In this document: positions 7,601 through 15,787 of the stretch, piece by piece
How positions within the stretch are numbered: the stretch's first letter is position 1
Layout: each line of letters begins with the position of its first letter
From: Bacillota bacterium
Lineage (GTDB): Bacteria > Bacillota > Dethiobacteria > DTU022
Assembly (NCBI GenBank): GCA_012799185.1
Contig: JAAZLS010000052.1
Coordinates: 1 to 32,733 of the forward strand
Direction of reading: 5' to 3'
DNA length: 32,733 nt
The notes under the pieces: model-generated
Told to the model about the DNA's origin: nothing
What the model saw: only the letters and a program-made list of their open reading frames with translations
The model's database searches: none
Translations under genes and position numbers: made by a program

Positions 7601-9274
7601 TTATTCGTCCTGCCAGCTATCACCCTCCAGGCACTCGAGGAACTGGGAGGAAGGTTTAACCCTCCAGACCTGGTTTTCCCAGGCCAGGGACCACTCTTCC
7701 CCCTCCAGGCGCTCCTCCTCCCCGCCTACCCGGATTAGCAACTCCAGCCTTGCCGTCGCCTCTTTTCCGGAACCGTTAAATGTCTCCACCTGCCATTGTT
7801 CCAATTTTCCACCAGTGCCATTAAGCCATTCCCGGTATTGATCCCCATTTAGCCGGCCCCCGGTCACCTGTAGGGCATAGGCCTCCCGCCAATCCTTCTT
7901 CTTAATTGCCTCCAGGTAACATTCCAGAGCCTCCTTCCCGGTCCGGCCGAGAACATCCCTTCCTTCGGCAGCCCGTTGGCTGCGAAACCGAGCCCGATGC
8001 TCCTCCGCCTTTTCCTCGCTATAAAAAGCCCCCGCCGGATAGACATTGGAGGGATCCCAGATCATATATTCCTCTATCCCCAGTTTTAACGCGGCATCGA
8101 TCTGTTGGCGTACCTCGCGGGCGCCATAGGGAATATAGCCCCTAATCCAGGTTGCAGTAAAGCTCTGCAGCCAGGGCCTGATTATAGCCGGCTCTTTTAA
8201 TGGAGCATTCCGTTTTATCGCATCGGTTAAAGCCCGGTTAACCGTGCCCGCCGGTTCTGCATCGGGAACCGGGTAACCAAAATAGCCGGGCCCGTAATGG
8301 CTAGGATAGACCATCGGGCACTGGTAGTCCACCTCCGGGGCAAAGGTCTCCCAAATCTGCCCAATCTCGTCTGTGTCACCCCAGGAGGTAGCAATCACCC
8401 CGAATACATCGCAGGCAAAATGAACATTGTAATCGGCCAGCTGTTCCCGGGCCCGCTTTAGGAACCCCTTTACCGCATCATCCTTGATCCGCCCCTCCTG
8501 GTGAGGGTAATAGGCCTCCTGGTCTACCCGGCGGGCATTTTCCGGAAAGCGAATATAGTCAAACTGGACCTCCCGGAAACCAAGCAGGGCCGCCTCCTTG
8601 GCAATGGCAATATTATAATCCCAGACCTCTTCCTGGAAGGGGTTAATCCAGGCTACCCCCTTCTCTTTCCAGAGCCCACCCCCGTTGGCCTGGATAGCCC
8701 ACTCCGGCCTTGTTTCGGCTAGGTAAGGATCCTTAAAGACCACGATGCGGGCGATCGGGTAGATATCCTTTGATTTCAGTTCCTCCAGCACCTCCCGGAT
8801 ATCGCTAATCGGCACCGGGTGATAGTACGAATCAACCTCGTTTATGATCTCGATATCGCTCTGGTAGCACATCCGGCCGTGATCATCTTTAATATCGATT
8901 ACCACTGCATTGAGTTCCGTCTCCTCGATTAGTTTTAAATTGGCGCGGTACCTCTCCTCGTAACCGACCGTATGACCGGTAAGGTAAAGGGCCCGGGCCT
9001 TTACCGCCGGGTTTTCCGCCTGCTCCAGGGGAGGCAGGGGGACATAGAACTTGCCTAGCTCCTGTTTTAGCTCTTCGTTCCGTCGCTCCCATTCCTCCTG
9101 AAGACGCCGCGCCTCCTCCTCCGGGTTCTCCATAACTTCTCCCGGATTCTCACCCCCCGGATTAGTAGTAACCGGGGTTGCCCAAAGACATCCCGAAAAA
9201 AAGGTAACGATCACTGGTAGCATGATTAATAGGACCAAATATCTACGATTGCAAATACCCTGAATTGGATCCAC
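7601..9274 (-). CDS. Secreted/lipoprotein DUF4015 putative glycoside hydrolase
   Basis: A 557-aa exported protein. The N-terminus has a basic stretch and a hydrophobic core ending FFSGC, which could be a lipobox although Phe at -3 is atypical. A charged coiled-coil-like stretch follows (EEEARRLQEEWERRNEELK). The DUF4015 TIM-barrel region spans about 90-400: VKARALYLTGHTVG, NAVVIDIKDDHGRMCY, FREVQFDYIRFP and DVFGVIATSWGDTDEIGQ. The Asp/Glu residues in these motifs are the likely active site. The last 110 residues form a separate NTF2-like/DUF4878-type domain (ALECYLEAIKKKDWREAYAL). The family is predicted to act on extracellular polysaccharide; no substrate has been shown. The start is GTG with AGGGGGG 8 nt upstream. 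The divergence from the upstream fbp terminator suggests its own promoter. Confidence 0.82.
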   Translation of the reverse strand: MDPIQGICNRRYLVLLIMLPVIVTFFSGCLWATPVTTNPGGENPGEVMENPEEEARRLQEEWERRNEELKQELGKFYVPLPPLEQAENPAVKARALYLTGHTVGYEERYRANLKLIEETELNAVVIDIKDDHGRMCYQSDIEIINEVDSYYHPVPISDIREVLEELKSKDIYPIARIVVFKDPYLAETRPEWAIQANGGGLWKEKGVAWINPFQEEVWDYNIAIAKEAALLGFREVQFDYIRFPENARRVDQEAYYPHQEGRIKDDAVKGFLKRAREQLADYNVHFACDVFGVIATSWGDTDEIGQIWETFAPEVDYQCPMVYPSHYGPGYFGYPVPDAEPAGTVNRALTDAIKRNAPLKEPAIIRPWLQSFTATWIRGYIPYGAREVRQQIDAALKLGIEEYMIWDPSNVYPAGAFYSEEKAEEHRARFRSQRAAEGRDVLGRTGKEALECYLEAIKKKDWREAYALQVTGGRLNGDQYREWLNGTGGKLEQWQVETFNGSGKEATARLELLIRVGGEEERLEGEEWSLAWENQVWRVKPSSQFLECLEGDSWQDE

Positions 9275-9330
9275 CGATGTGCCCCCCTGCCTGAGATAGA
9301 ACTATCGAAATGATCAAGTGACAAATCAAA
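9275..9330 (-). promoter_or_regulatory. Possible promoter/leader of the DUF4015 gene
   Basis: On the minus strand TTGATT is followed after 17 bp by GATAGT (about 9300-9328), then a short leader with an AGGGGGG SD sequence before the GTG. The -10 element matches consensus at only four positions. Two TGATCA sites and other AT-rich sequence lie around it; I see no gene in 9275-9555. Confidence 0.3.
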
Positions 9331-9451
9331 CTGATCAAATTGAATACCGTGTTAACTTTGACATGATACGACATATTTCCTGTTAAATTTTTCAGCATCA
9401 AGAAAATTGCCGCCGGTATTAAATGGCTCTAATGGAGTAAATGGGACAGAC

Positions 9452-9475
9452 AAAAAAAATCGCCCGAAGGGCGAC
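9452..9475 (-). terminator. Strong intrinsic terminator of fbp
   Basis: The minus strand reads TCGCCC-TTC-GGGCGA followed by eight T residues, a classical Rho-independent terminator about 80 nt after the fbp stop codon. Confidence 0.9.
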
Positions 9476-9511
9476 TGAAATTTAATTGCGCGTTACAACT
9501 TATTTTTTTAT

Positions 9512-9566
9512 CTATTTGCAAACTATTTGTTAACTATTTGCGAACAATTTGTTAACTATTTGCGAA
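9512..9566. repeat. Five 11-bp tandem units (22-bp composite period) at the fbp 3' end
   Basis: On the plus strand five consecutive 11-mers read CTATTTGCAAA, CTATTTGTTAA, CTATTTGCGAA, CAATTTGTTAA, CTATTTGCGAA. Alternating GCGAA and GTTAA ends make the true period 22 bp. The last unit includes the fbp stop codon and the codons for its final residues, so the array looks like reiterated duplication of the gene terminus into the 3' untranslated region before the terminator. Confidence 0.85.
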
Positions 9567-10656
9567 TAACAAATTTGCTATCAAGGCGATTTAACTTTTC
9601 GACTATTCCGCCGTACTCCAGCTCAGAGTAGGGAAGCATGGCTGCACCCGAAAAACCTTGTTCGCGGATATCTACTGATTTGCGGGAAACCTTTTCCCTG
9701 ATATAGCCCCAGAAAGGATGATCGAAACAGTCTACCGGCCCGGTAAGCTTCCCCTCACGGATGGAGTATCCGGCGGCACTAACTACCGGAGGACCATCAA
9801 AGAAAGAGATGGGCGAATTTAATTTAACCGGCATTAAAGGCCCCACATGACTGCCTCTCATAAAACCGGCCACGTAATGACCGATACTGTACGGGGAAAG
9901 GATCTCGCCGGTGGCCGGGAAGGCACCCTGAGCCCGCACCAATAAAACCGGATCATCCTTGCCGACATATTTACCGGCAATGTTATGTAACCGAGTAGTG
10001 GAGGCCGATACCGCCTGCTCGCCGCTGTGACGAGAATAAATTTCTGACACCACGAACCGCTCATTATCACGTAGTAGGGCGGCTAAATCATAAAGATCCT
10101 CCGGGGTAACCAGTTCGATCACCCGGTCCTCCTCCGTATGGGCTACATCCATAATCACAAACTTAAAACCTTCGCTAATCGCCGGAGATAACATCAGCCC
10201 CGCACAGTGCATGGGGTCAGCAAAACCCAGGTAGAGTGGCAAATTATAGGCTCCGGGGTCGGTTTTGTCGGCGGCAAAGAGAATAAAGGGTTCATTTTCC
10301 CTCTCTTCAAACTCCATCTCGGCTACCGCTGGCCCCAACCCTTTCACATTACCAGAAAAAGAGTCAGCTAGTAGATCCTGCCCGGCACCATAAAGACCCT
10401 GTTCTTTTGCCGTCTCCGTTCCACTAATGAAGGCGTCCCAGGCTAATTTATGGACCGCTTCACTCCCCGTCCCCTCCCGGTGAGTCATCAAAATAGCCAC
10501 ATCATCACCGGTATGGCTAATCCTGTAATCAATAATCAGCCTGCCGGATTCCTTAGCCACATGTTTTTCCACCGCCTCCAGCAAAGCCCGGCTCGGCTTA
10601 AGGTGGCCGGCAATGCCGCCTATATCGGCTTTAATTACACTTAAGGTGATTTCCAT
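9556..10656 (-). CDS. fbp: Bifunctional fructose-1,6-bisphosphate aldolase/phosphatase (class V FBPase)
   Basis: This 366-aa enzyme joins glyceraldehyde-3-phosphate and dihydroxyacetone phosphate and removes the 1-phosphate, giving fructose 6-phosphate in one unidirectional gluconeogenic step. Family motifs are present throughout: MEITLSVIKADIGGIAGH at the N-terminus (metal-binding Asp/His), DDVAILMTH, the FAADKTDPGAYNLPLYL region, YVAGFMRGSHVGPLMPV and SFFDGPPVVSAAGYSI, with a PVDCFDHPFWGYIR segment near the C-terminus. Length fits the family. I start at the ATG at 10656, preceded by GGAGGGAGC, rather than the track's 10671. It is monocistronic: AT-rich promoter region and leader hairpin upstream, a strong terminator downstream. 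The gene is known mainly from archaea and deep-branching or thermophilic bacteria. Confidence 0.93.
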   Translation of the reverse strand: MEITLSVIKADIGGIAGHLKPSRALLEAVEKHVAKESGRLIIDYRISHTGDDVAILMTHREGTGSEAVHKLAWDAFISGTETAKEQGLYGAGQDLLADSFSGNVKGLGPAVAEMEFEERENEPFILFAADKTDPGAYNLPLYLGFADPMHCAGLMLSPAISEGFKFVIMDVAHTEEDRVIELVTPEDLYDLAALLRDNERFVVSEIYSRHSGEQAVSASTTRLHNIAGKYVGKDDPVLLVRAQGAFPATGEILSPYSIGHYVAGFMRGSHVGPLMPVKLNSPISFFDGPPVVSAAGYSIREGKLTGPVDCFDHPFWGYIREKVSRKSVDIREQGFSGAAMLPYSELEYGGIVEKLNRLDSKFVIRK

Positions 10657-10691
10657 CGGCGCTCCCTCCATCGCTCTGTTCTTTAAAAGCT

Positions 10692-10722
10692 TTTAGCCGG
10701 CCCGATGACCGGCCTAAAACCT
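10692..10722 (-). promoter_or_regulatory. Leader hairpin of fbp
   Basis: In the 5' leader the minus strand reads TTTTAGGCCGG...CCGGCTAAAA, an inverted repeat with one bulged G, ending about 35 nt before the ATG. It could stabilise the transcript or act in regulation; no ligand-binding class is recognised. Confidence 0.4.
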
Positions 10723-10724
10723 TT

Positions 10725-10780
10725 TATATTTATATGATACTATTATATTTATTCTACTACGCTAATAGAAGATCCTGCAA
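10725..10780 (-). promoter_or_regulatory. AT-rich promoter region of fbp
   Basis: The minus strand contains TTGCAG, 18 bp, TAGAAT and, a little further on, a perfect TATAAT and TATAAA in a very AT-rich tract. At least one sigma-A promoter is likely, but which hexamers are used cannot be decided. Confidence 0.4.
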
Positions 10781-10837
10781 CTAATATTGTAACAGATATC
10801 AAAAAAGATGGGATCAAGAGCGGAACTAAAAGAACAA

Positions 10838-10888
10838 TCCCGGGTCCTGGTTCCCGGGAATAAAAATAGACCGGCCCCTGGGCCGGTC
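10838..10888 (-). terminator. Tandem intrinsic terminators after RNase J
   Basis: First hairpin at 10869-10888: GACCGGCCC/GGCCGGTC followed by TATTTTTATT on the minus strand. A second hairpin at 10838-10859 (TCCCGGG/CCCGGGA) is followed by TTGTTCTTTT. Together they isolate fbp from the dpaA-rnj transcription unit. Confidence 0.85.
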
Positions 10889-10896
10889 CCCCGAAC

Positions 10897-12555
10897 CTAA
10901 GAGGTTTCCATAATTACCGGTAGAATCATTGGACGGCGACCGGTCTGGTTATAGAAATAGGTAGCCGCTACCTCCCGTACCCGGGATTTAACGGCGTTCC
11001 ACTCTAAAAGTTGCTCCGGATCGACGGTCTTCAGATATTTCAAAAGGCTGTCCCGGGCCCCTTCCAGGAGATGTTCCGATTCCCTGACATAGATAAAACC
11101 CCGGGTAATTATCTCCGGCCCGGCGACGATCGCCTTTTGTTCCGGATCGATCACCAGCACCACTACAACAATTCCATCCTGGGAGAGGAGACGGCGATCG
11201 CGTAACACTACCCGGCCGACATCACCTACCCCCAACCCGTCAACCAGTACCTTCCCAGCGGCCACCGAACCGTTAATACGACTCTGCTCCCGGGTAAATT
11301 CCAGCACGGTCCCCGGATCTACCAAGAATATATTCTCCCGGGGCAGGCCAACCTTTTCGGCAATCCGGGCCTGGTAAACTAGGTGACGGTACTCCCCGTG
11401 TACCGGGATCAAGTACTGGGGGCGCAGTAGATTGAGCATCATCTTAATCTCTTCTTCACTGCCGTGACCGGAGACATGCACCTCGAATTGCGGCTTATAT
11501 ATCACATCCGCCCCCCGCCGGAAGAGGTTGTTCACCGTTCGCGCCACCAGCTTTTCGTTCCCGGGGATCGGAGAGGCCGAAATTATTACCGTATCCCCCT
11601 CAATAATCTCCACCCACCGGTGATCGGAGACCGATATCCGGGTCAGGGCCGACATCGGTTCCCCCTGGCTGCCGGTAGTGATCACCGCCAATTTCTGCGG
11701 TGAATACTGGCCAATCTGATCCGGATCAATAATTATCCCCGGGGGCACATTCAAATAACCCAGCTCGGAAGCTATCTCTACCGAGCGTTCAACGCTCCGC
11801 CCGACGATGCATATCTTTCGCCTATGACGATGGGCGGCATCGATTACCTGTTGGATACGGTGAATATTGGAGGCAAAGGTGGCAAAAATAATCCGGTTCC
11901 GGGAGAGGCGAAAAATTTCATCAATCGTCTCCCCCACCTCTTTTTCCGAGGGGGTAAAACCGGGACGATCCGAATTGGTGCTGTCGGTTAGGGCCACCAG
12001 CACCCCCTCTTCCCCCAAACGGGCCAACTTGTAAAAATCGGTAATCTCCCGATCCACCGGGGTCTGATCAAATTTATAGTCACTGGTGTAAACCACCGTC
12101 CCCACCGGGTTATAGACAACCACCCCGACGGAGCCGGGAATACTATGGTTTGTCCGAATAAAATCCAGCTCAAAATGGTTGGAGACCTTTAATCTTCGTC
12201 CGGGGCCGGGGATTATCTCATGGCTGTCCAGCTCCCCCAGCTGTTCGAATTCCTCCATCTTGGCCCGGAGCAGGCCCAGGGTCATCCGGGTTCCGTAAAC
12301 CGGTACCTGGAGCTCCGAGTTAATATAAGGTATGGCCCCGATGTGATCTTCATGGCCGTGGGTTAAAATAATGCCCTTAATCAGGGAGCGATTTTCGACC
12401 AGGTACGATATATCAGGGATCACCACATCGATCCCCAACATATCCTCTCCCGGGAATTTTAATCCAGCATCCAGTACCAATATCTCCTGGCCATATTTTA
12501 AAACAAACATATTTTTTCCGATTTCCCCTACCCCGCCTAGGGGAATAATTTGCAA
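10897..12555 (-). CDS. rnj: Ribonuclease J
   Basis: A 552-aa metallo-beta-lactamase/beta-CASP ribonuclease with endonuclease and 5'-3' exonuclease activity in RNA maturation and decay. Visible motifs are the zinc site HGHEDHIGAI (66-71), the beta-CASP region (TDSTNSDRPGFTPSE, ASNIHRIQQVIDAA) and VSGHGSEEEI/PVHGEYRHL. The C-terminal domain is complete. By synteny (dapA-rnj-tepA) it corresponds to B. subtilis rnjB. The TTG at 12555 gives an unusually short N-terminus (MQIIPLGG) and has no SD sequence. An AAAGGAGG lies farther upstream and would suit an in-frame ATT at 12576, giving a normal RNase J N-terminus, so the true start is open. Tandem terminators follow. Confidence 0.93.
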   Translation of the reverse strand: MQIIPLGGVGEIGKNMFVLKYGQEILVLDAGLKFPGEDMLGIDVVIPDISYLVENRSLIKGIILTHGHEDHIGAIPYINSELQVPVYGTRMTLGLLRAKMEEFEQLGELDSHEIIPGPGRRLKVSNHFELDFIRTNHSIPGSVGVVVYNPVGTVVYTSDYKFDQTPVDREITDFYKLARLGEEGVLVALTDSTNSDRPGFTPSEKEVGETIDEIFRLSRNRIIFATFASNIHRIQQVIDAAHRHRRKICIVGRSVERSVEIASELGYLNVPPGIIIDPDQIGQYSPQKLAVITTGSQGEPMSALTRISVSDHRWVEIIEGDTVIISASPIPGNEKLVARTVNNLFRRGADVIYKPQFEVHVSGHGSEEEIKMMLNLLRPQYLIPVHGEYRHLVYQARIAEKVGLPRENIFLVDPGTVLEFTREQSRINGSVAAGKVLVDGLGVGDVGRVVLRDRRLLSQDGIVVVVLVIDPEQKAIVAGPEIITRGFIYVRESEHLLEGARDSLLKYLKTVDPEQLLEWNAVKSRVREVAATYFYNQTGRRPMILPVIMETS

Positions 12556-12693
12556 GCAACTTCGATCAGAACTAATAGCAACCTTTCCTCCTTTAAGTAA
12601 ACCCCTTTTGTAGTCGGGCCCTGTTAATAGGCAGCCGGCAACCGGCGGCCGGTGAGCAATTCTACATTTTCACTGATCCGCCGGGGGTATTTT

Positions 12694-13578
12694 TTATCCA
12701 GCATTTATCTCCGCCAGTAACTGCTTCAACCCCGGTATAAGCTCTCTATCCAACGGCAACAGGGGTAGGCGGGGCTCTCCTACCCGGATCCCTGTCAGGT
12801 TAAGGGCAGCCTTTAACGGAATGGGATTAGTCACCACGAAGAGCCCCTTAAAGAGGGGCAAAAGCCGGGCATGGATCCGGCCGGCTTCCCGGGGGTGCCC
12901 TTCCTTATAGTAGGTAATCATCTGCGCAATCTCCTGACCTACCAGGTGGGAGGCAACACTAATTACGCCCTCCGCCCCCACGCTTAACAAGGGCAGGGTC
13001 ATGGCATCATCGCCGGAGTAGAGGGCAAATCCCTCCGGTGCCCGGCGGCAAATGGCGGCAGCCTGCTCCACATTACCACTGGCTTCCTTAACCGCCACAA
13101 TATTTTCAATCTCTGCCAACCTCAAAGTGGTGGCAGCAGTCATATTTACGCCAGTCCTGCCGGGTACATTATACAGTATAACCGGCAAATCAGTAGCTGC
13201 TGCTACTGATTTAAAATGTTCATAGAGGCCCTCCTGGGTCGGCCTGTTATAGTAAGGGGTAACCACCAGGAATGCATCCACCCCGGTACCGGCCGCCTCG
13301 GCAGTAAGTTCAATCGTGGCGGCGGTAGAATTAGAACCCGTTCCGGCAATCACCTTTATATCATGCCCTACTTCCTCCACTACCCGCCGGAATAGCTCCA
13401 GTTTTTCTTCCTTGGTGAGAGTTGGCGACTCCCCGGTTGTCCCGGACAAAACCACCGCCCTGGAACCATTTTTACTTAAATGACGGGCCAGTTTTACCGC
13501 AGCCGGATAATCGACTTTCCCTGTAGCATCAAAAGGGGTAACCATTGCGGTTATAACCGCTCCCAGGGAACTATCCAA
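12694..13578 (-). CDS. dapA: 4-hydroxy-tetrahydrodipicolinate synthase
   Basis: DapA condenses pyruvate with aspartate semialdehyde, the first committed step to diaminopimelate, lysine and, in spore-formers, dipicolinate. Active-site motifs are clear: GTTGESPTLT (Thr47-Thr48), YNVPGRTG (Tyr136) and the Schiff-base Lys164 in VAVKEASGN. I moved the start to a TTG at 13578 (MDSSLGAVITAMVTPF) because GGGAGGTG sits 8 nt upstream and the resulting 294 aa is the usual length; the track version adds 13 unlikely residues. It follows dpaB by 56 nt, so it can feed the dipicolinate synthase encoded just upstream. The asd and dapG genes that precede dapA in B. subtilis are missing here. Confidence 0.95.
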   Translation of the reverse strand: MDSSLGAVITAMVTPFDATGKVDYPAAVKLARHLSKNGSRAVVLSGTTGESPTLTKEEKLELFRRVVEEVGHDIKVIAGTGSNSTAATIELTAEAAGTGVDAFLVVTPYYNRPTQEGLYEHFKSVAAATDLPVILYNVPGRTGVNMTAATTLRLAEIENIVAVKEASGNVEQAAAICRRAPEGFALYSGDDAMTLPLLSVGAEGVISVASHLVGQEIAQMITYYKEGHPREAGRIHARLLPLFKGLFVVTNPIPLKAALNLTGIRVGEPRLPLLPLDRELIPGLKQLLAEINAG

Positions 13579-13634
13579 AAATTGCACCTCCCTAAATCCA
13601 GGTTTATATATTATCATAAATGTCCATAAACTAC

Positions 13635-14246
13635 TTAGTTCGCTTTAATACGACCGGTTTCCTGCCACATTAGGACCGGCTGTATCTGTTTTCCCTGTAA
13701 AGCCTCCCGTAAGGTTGGAATAATCAACTCTTCGCGGGCCACCAGGGAGTTGGGCTTCTGCCGGGGGTCATCCTGGCCGAAAGGGACCAGGTAAATATGC
13801 CGGGTATTTAAAAGGGTAGCCAGGTTTTTAGCATTCAGCCCCAGGCCATCATTGGTCGATATGGCGACAACCACCGGGCGGCAATTTCTAAGCTGGGCCT
13901 TGGCGGCCATGAGAACTCCACTATCAGTCACCCCGTTGGCCAGCTTGGCCATGGTGTTACCCGTACAGGGGGCAATCAGGAGCAAGTCCAGCAATTTTTG
14001 GGGGCCAATGGGCTCCACCTCTTCGATTTGGGACCAGGGCACCCTACCGGTAAGCTCCTTTATTTTCGTTACCCATATTGCGGCAGCCCCGAACCGGGTA
14101 TCGGTAGCCTGAACCGCCGCCGACATAATTGGAAAAATCTCTGCTCCCGCTTGGATCATCTTTTCCACCTGGGGAAAAATATTTCCTAAAGTACAGTGGG
14201 ACCCGGTCAGGGCCAACCCAATCTGTTTTCCTTTTAGGGTTGACAT
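13635..14246 (-). CDS. dpaB: Dipicolinate synthase subunit B (SpoVFB)
   Basis: A 203-aa flavoprotein-like subunit of dipicolinate synthase, which oxidises the DapA product to dipicolinic acid in the mother cell for the spore core. It has the flavodoxin/decarboxylase-type fold: LKGKQIGLALTGSHCT at the N-terminus, LLIAPCTGNTMAKLANGVTDS in the middle and the conserved VVAISTNDGLG. The ATG at 14246 is chosen over the track's 14261 because GGGAGGAA precedes it at good distance. It follows dpaA by 21 nt, the standard operon arrangement. Confidence 0.93.
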   Translation of the reverse strand: MSTLKGKQIGLALTGSHCTLGNIFPQVEKMIQAGAEIFPIMSAAVQATDTRFGAAAIWVTKIKELTGRVPWSQIEEVEPIGPQKLLDLLLIAPCTGNTMAKLANGVTDSGVLMAAKAQLRNCRPVVVAISTNDGLGLNAKNLATLLNTRHIYLVPFGQDDPRQKPNSLVAREELIIPTLREALQGKQIQPVLMWQETGRIKAN

Positions 14247-14267
14247 CAGTCTTCCTCCCATTATTTT

Positions 14268-15137
14268 TTACCGGTTGCCTTTAATGATTCTCGGGTAGAG
14301 CCCCGCTAAAAGCCGGCCCGAACTTCTTGGGGCTACCCGGCCCGGAAGGGCGGGCAATAACAGGGCCTTTATCCCCCGCCTAGCCGCCGCCGGGAAGTCG
14401 GTCCCGCCGGGAGAAGAGGCCAGGTCAAGGATAATTGTCTCTTTTTGTACGTTTTTTAACAGGGAATCGGGTAACATGAGCGCCGGGACCGTATTAAAGA
14501 TAAAATCTACTGCGGCGACAGCCTCTGCCAGTTCCTCTCTAAATATAGCCTTAAATCCTAAATTTATGGCCAGGGCCTCCGATTCACGCCGGCGGACCAG
14601 CACGCTTACCTCCGCCCCCAGCCCCTGCAAAGCTCGGGCCAGGGCACTGCCGCACCGGCCAAACCCCAGTACCAGGACCCGGCTACCGTGGATGGTAATA
14701 TCCGCAATCTCCATTGCCTTCTGGATCGCCCCTTCGGCGGTAGGAATAGCATTCCTTATCGCCAGCCCCTCATCGGTGGCAGTCAGTATTAGCTTTTTAT
14801 ACCCGGCCATTAGGGACTGCCACCCGGGGGCTATCGCCCCTACCAGCAAAATTGAACGCGGGTTGATCTGCTTGATCAGGGTCTTAATCTCCAGGGGCTC
14901 CCCGGCAAAAGGGGCATATACGGTTCCATCCCCTTTAATCCCGGGCAGGGGAAATACCAGGACCCCAGCCTGACTTAAATCTCCCGGGCCGGCCCCCACC
15001 GGCTGCGGTCCCGGGGAGGTAAGTTCAAATCCCATCGCCTTAACCCTTAAACCGGCGTCCTCCCATACCCGGTATAGCTCTAATTCCCGGCGATCACCAC
15101 CGACAATAACTATCTCCTCTCCACGAAGACTATCCAC
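14268..15137 (-). CDS. dpaA: Dipicolinate synthase subunit A (SpoVFA)
   Basis: A 289-aa NAD(P)-dependent dehydrogenase-like subunit of dipicolinate synthase. An N-terminal domain (VIVGGDRRELELYRVW) is followed by a Rossmann fold at about residues 150-250 with RVLVLGFGRCGSALARAL and then FIFNTVPALMLPDSLL, both typical of SpoVFA. The start is GTG with GGGAGGG 5 nt upstream. Together with dpaB and dapA it forms a compact dipicolinate module, the clearest evidence in the window for endospore formation. In B. subtilis the operon is sigma-K controlled; the promoter region here is ambiguous (see the 15165-15194 entry). The upstream neighbour is a stress protein with its own terminator, so this operon starts here. 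Confidence 0.94.
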   Translation of the reverse strand: MDSLRGEEIVIVGGDRRELELYRVWEDAGLRVKAMGFELTSPGPQPVGAGPGDLSQAGVLVFPLPGIKGDGTVYAPFAGEPLEIKTLIKQINPRSILLVGAIAPGWQSLMAGYKKLILTATDEGLAIRNAIPTAEGAIQKAMEIADITIHGSRVLVLGFGRCGSALARALQGLGAEVSVLVRRRESEALAINLGFKAIFREELAEAVAAVDFIFNTVPALMLPDSLLKNVQKETIILDLASSPGGTDFPAAARRGIKALLLPALPGRVAPRSSGRLLAGLYPRIIKGNR

Positions 15138-15164
15138 CCGGCCCTCCCCCTTCCGGTTTATAGC

Positions 15165-15194
15165 ATTATATGTTGGTAGGATCGGGAAAGTTAA
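15165..15194 (-). promoter_or_regulatory. Candidate promoter of dpaA-dpaB-dapA
   Basis: The minus strand has TTAACT, 18 bp, TATAAT, a fair sigma-A match. The -10 area also reads CATATAAT, one base from the sigma-E -10 consensus CATACANT and partly like sigma-K. Given the gene content, a mother-cell sigma factor is biologically likely, but no convincing matching -35 is visible. Confidence 0.4.
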
Positions 15195-15220
15195 AAACCC
15201 CCGGAAAAAATTCCGGAGGT
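15193..15220 (-). terminator. Intrinsic terminator after the YflT-like gene
   Basis: The minus strand forms ACCTCCGGAA/TTCCGGGGGT (ten pairs, one G-U) with a T4 loop and a run of T residues, about 45 nt after the stop codon at 15266. Confidence 0.85.
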
Positions 15221-15265
15221 TTTCCCTGCAACATCTAAACCCAAGACAAAGACGATCTAATTTTT

Positions 15266-15733
15266 TTAACCGTGGGTCTCCACATCCCGGGCCCGGTGCT
15301 CTCTTAAGATGGAAGCCGCCTGGTCTACCCTTTCCGCGGAAGACTTGAGGGTAACCAGGATAGAACCCTGGCGGACCTGTTCTTCAAAATGTTCTCCCCG
15401 TTCCGCGGGAATCCCGTAGTCGATTAATCCCCCTGCCACGCCCCCGGTGACCACCCCGGTCAGCCCCGCCGCCAGGGGTCCAGCGGCAACGATAGGTCCA
15501 ATCCCTGGAATAAGCAGTGCCCCAGCGCCGACCAGGAGCCCGGTCACCCCGCCGAGAGCTCCACCGGTTACGGTCCCCGTCGTTAAATCATGGCCCTCTC
15601 CCCCACCATCGCCCCCCTCGCTATCCCGGGCCACCAGCGAGATCTCCTCGTCAAACCCCTGCGCCTTTAACTCATGGATGGCTCTCTCAGCCGCATCATT
15701 TTCATCGAATACACCGATTACTACCTTGCTCAT
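15266..15733 (-). CDS. YflT-type general stress protein (glycine-zipper)
   Basis: A 155-aa protein. An N-terminal alpha/beta segment (KVVIGVFDENDAAERAIHELKAQGF) is typical of the heat-induced YflT/general stress protein 17M family. A glycine-rich hydrophobic stretch follows at about 55-105 (GGALGGVTGLLVGAGALLIPG), a likely glycine zipper. The C-terminal part (SILVTLKSSAERVDQAASILREH) matches the family's ferredoxin-like repeat. The molecular function is unknown; relatives respond to heat or general stress. The ATG at 15733 has GGAGGGAAG. With its own promoter and terminator it stands as an independent unit between ymxH and dpaA, which are adjacent in B. subtilis, and the REP-like cluster lies on its upstream side. 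It looks inserted. Confidence 0.8.
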   Translation of the reverse strand: MSKVVIGVFDENDAAERAIHELKAQGFDEEISLVARDSEGGDGGGEGHDLTTGTVTGGALGGVTGLLVGAGALLIPGIGPIVAAGPLAAGLTGVVTGGVAGGLIDYGIPAERGEHFEEQVRQGSILVTLKSSAERVDQAASILREHRARDVETHG

Positions 15734-15787
15734 CTTCTTCCCTCCTCGGCTTGATCCTAAGGATTAATATCTCCCCCCCCCGGTATA

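Noticed and set aside
9358-9390. Plus-strand TTGACA as a promoter
   Set aside because: Perfect -35, but the -10 at 17 bp is poor (TGTTAA) and no plus-strand gene follows.
12577-12693. Terminator between dapA and rnj
   Set aside because: GC-rich inverted repeats (CCGGC/GCCGG) are present but no T-tract follows; read-through to rnj is likely.
14476-14973. 165-aa plus-strand ORF
   Set aside because: Antisense to dpaA with biased composition; dpaA is a clear family member.
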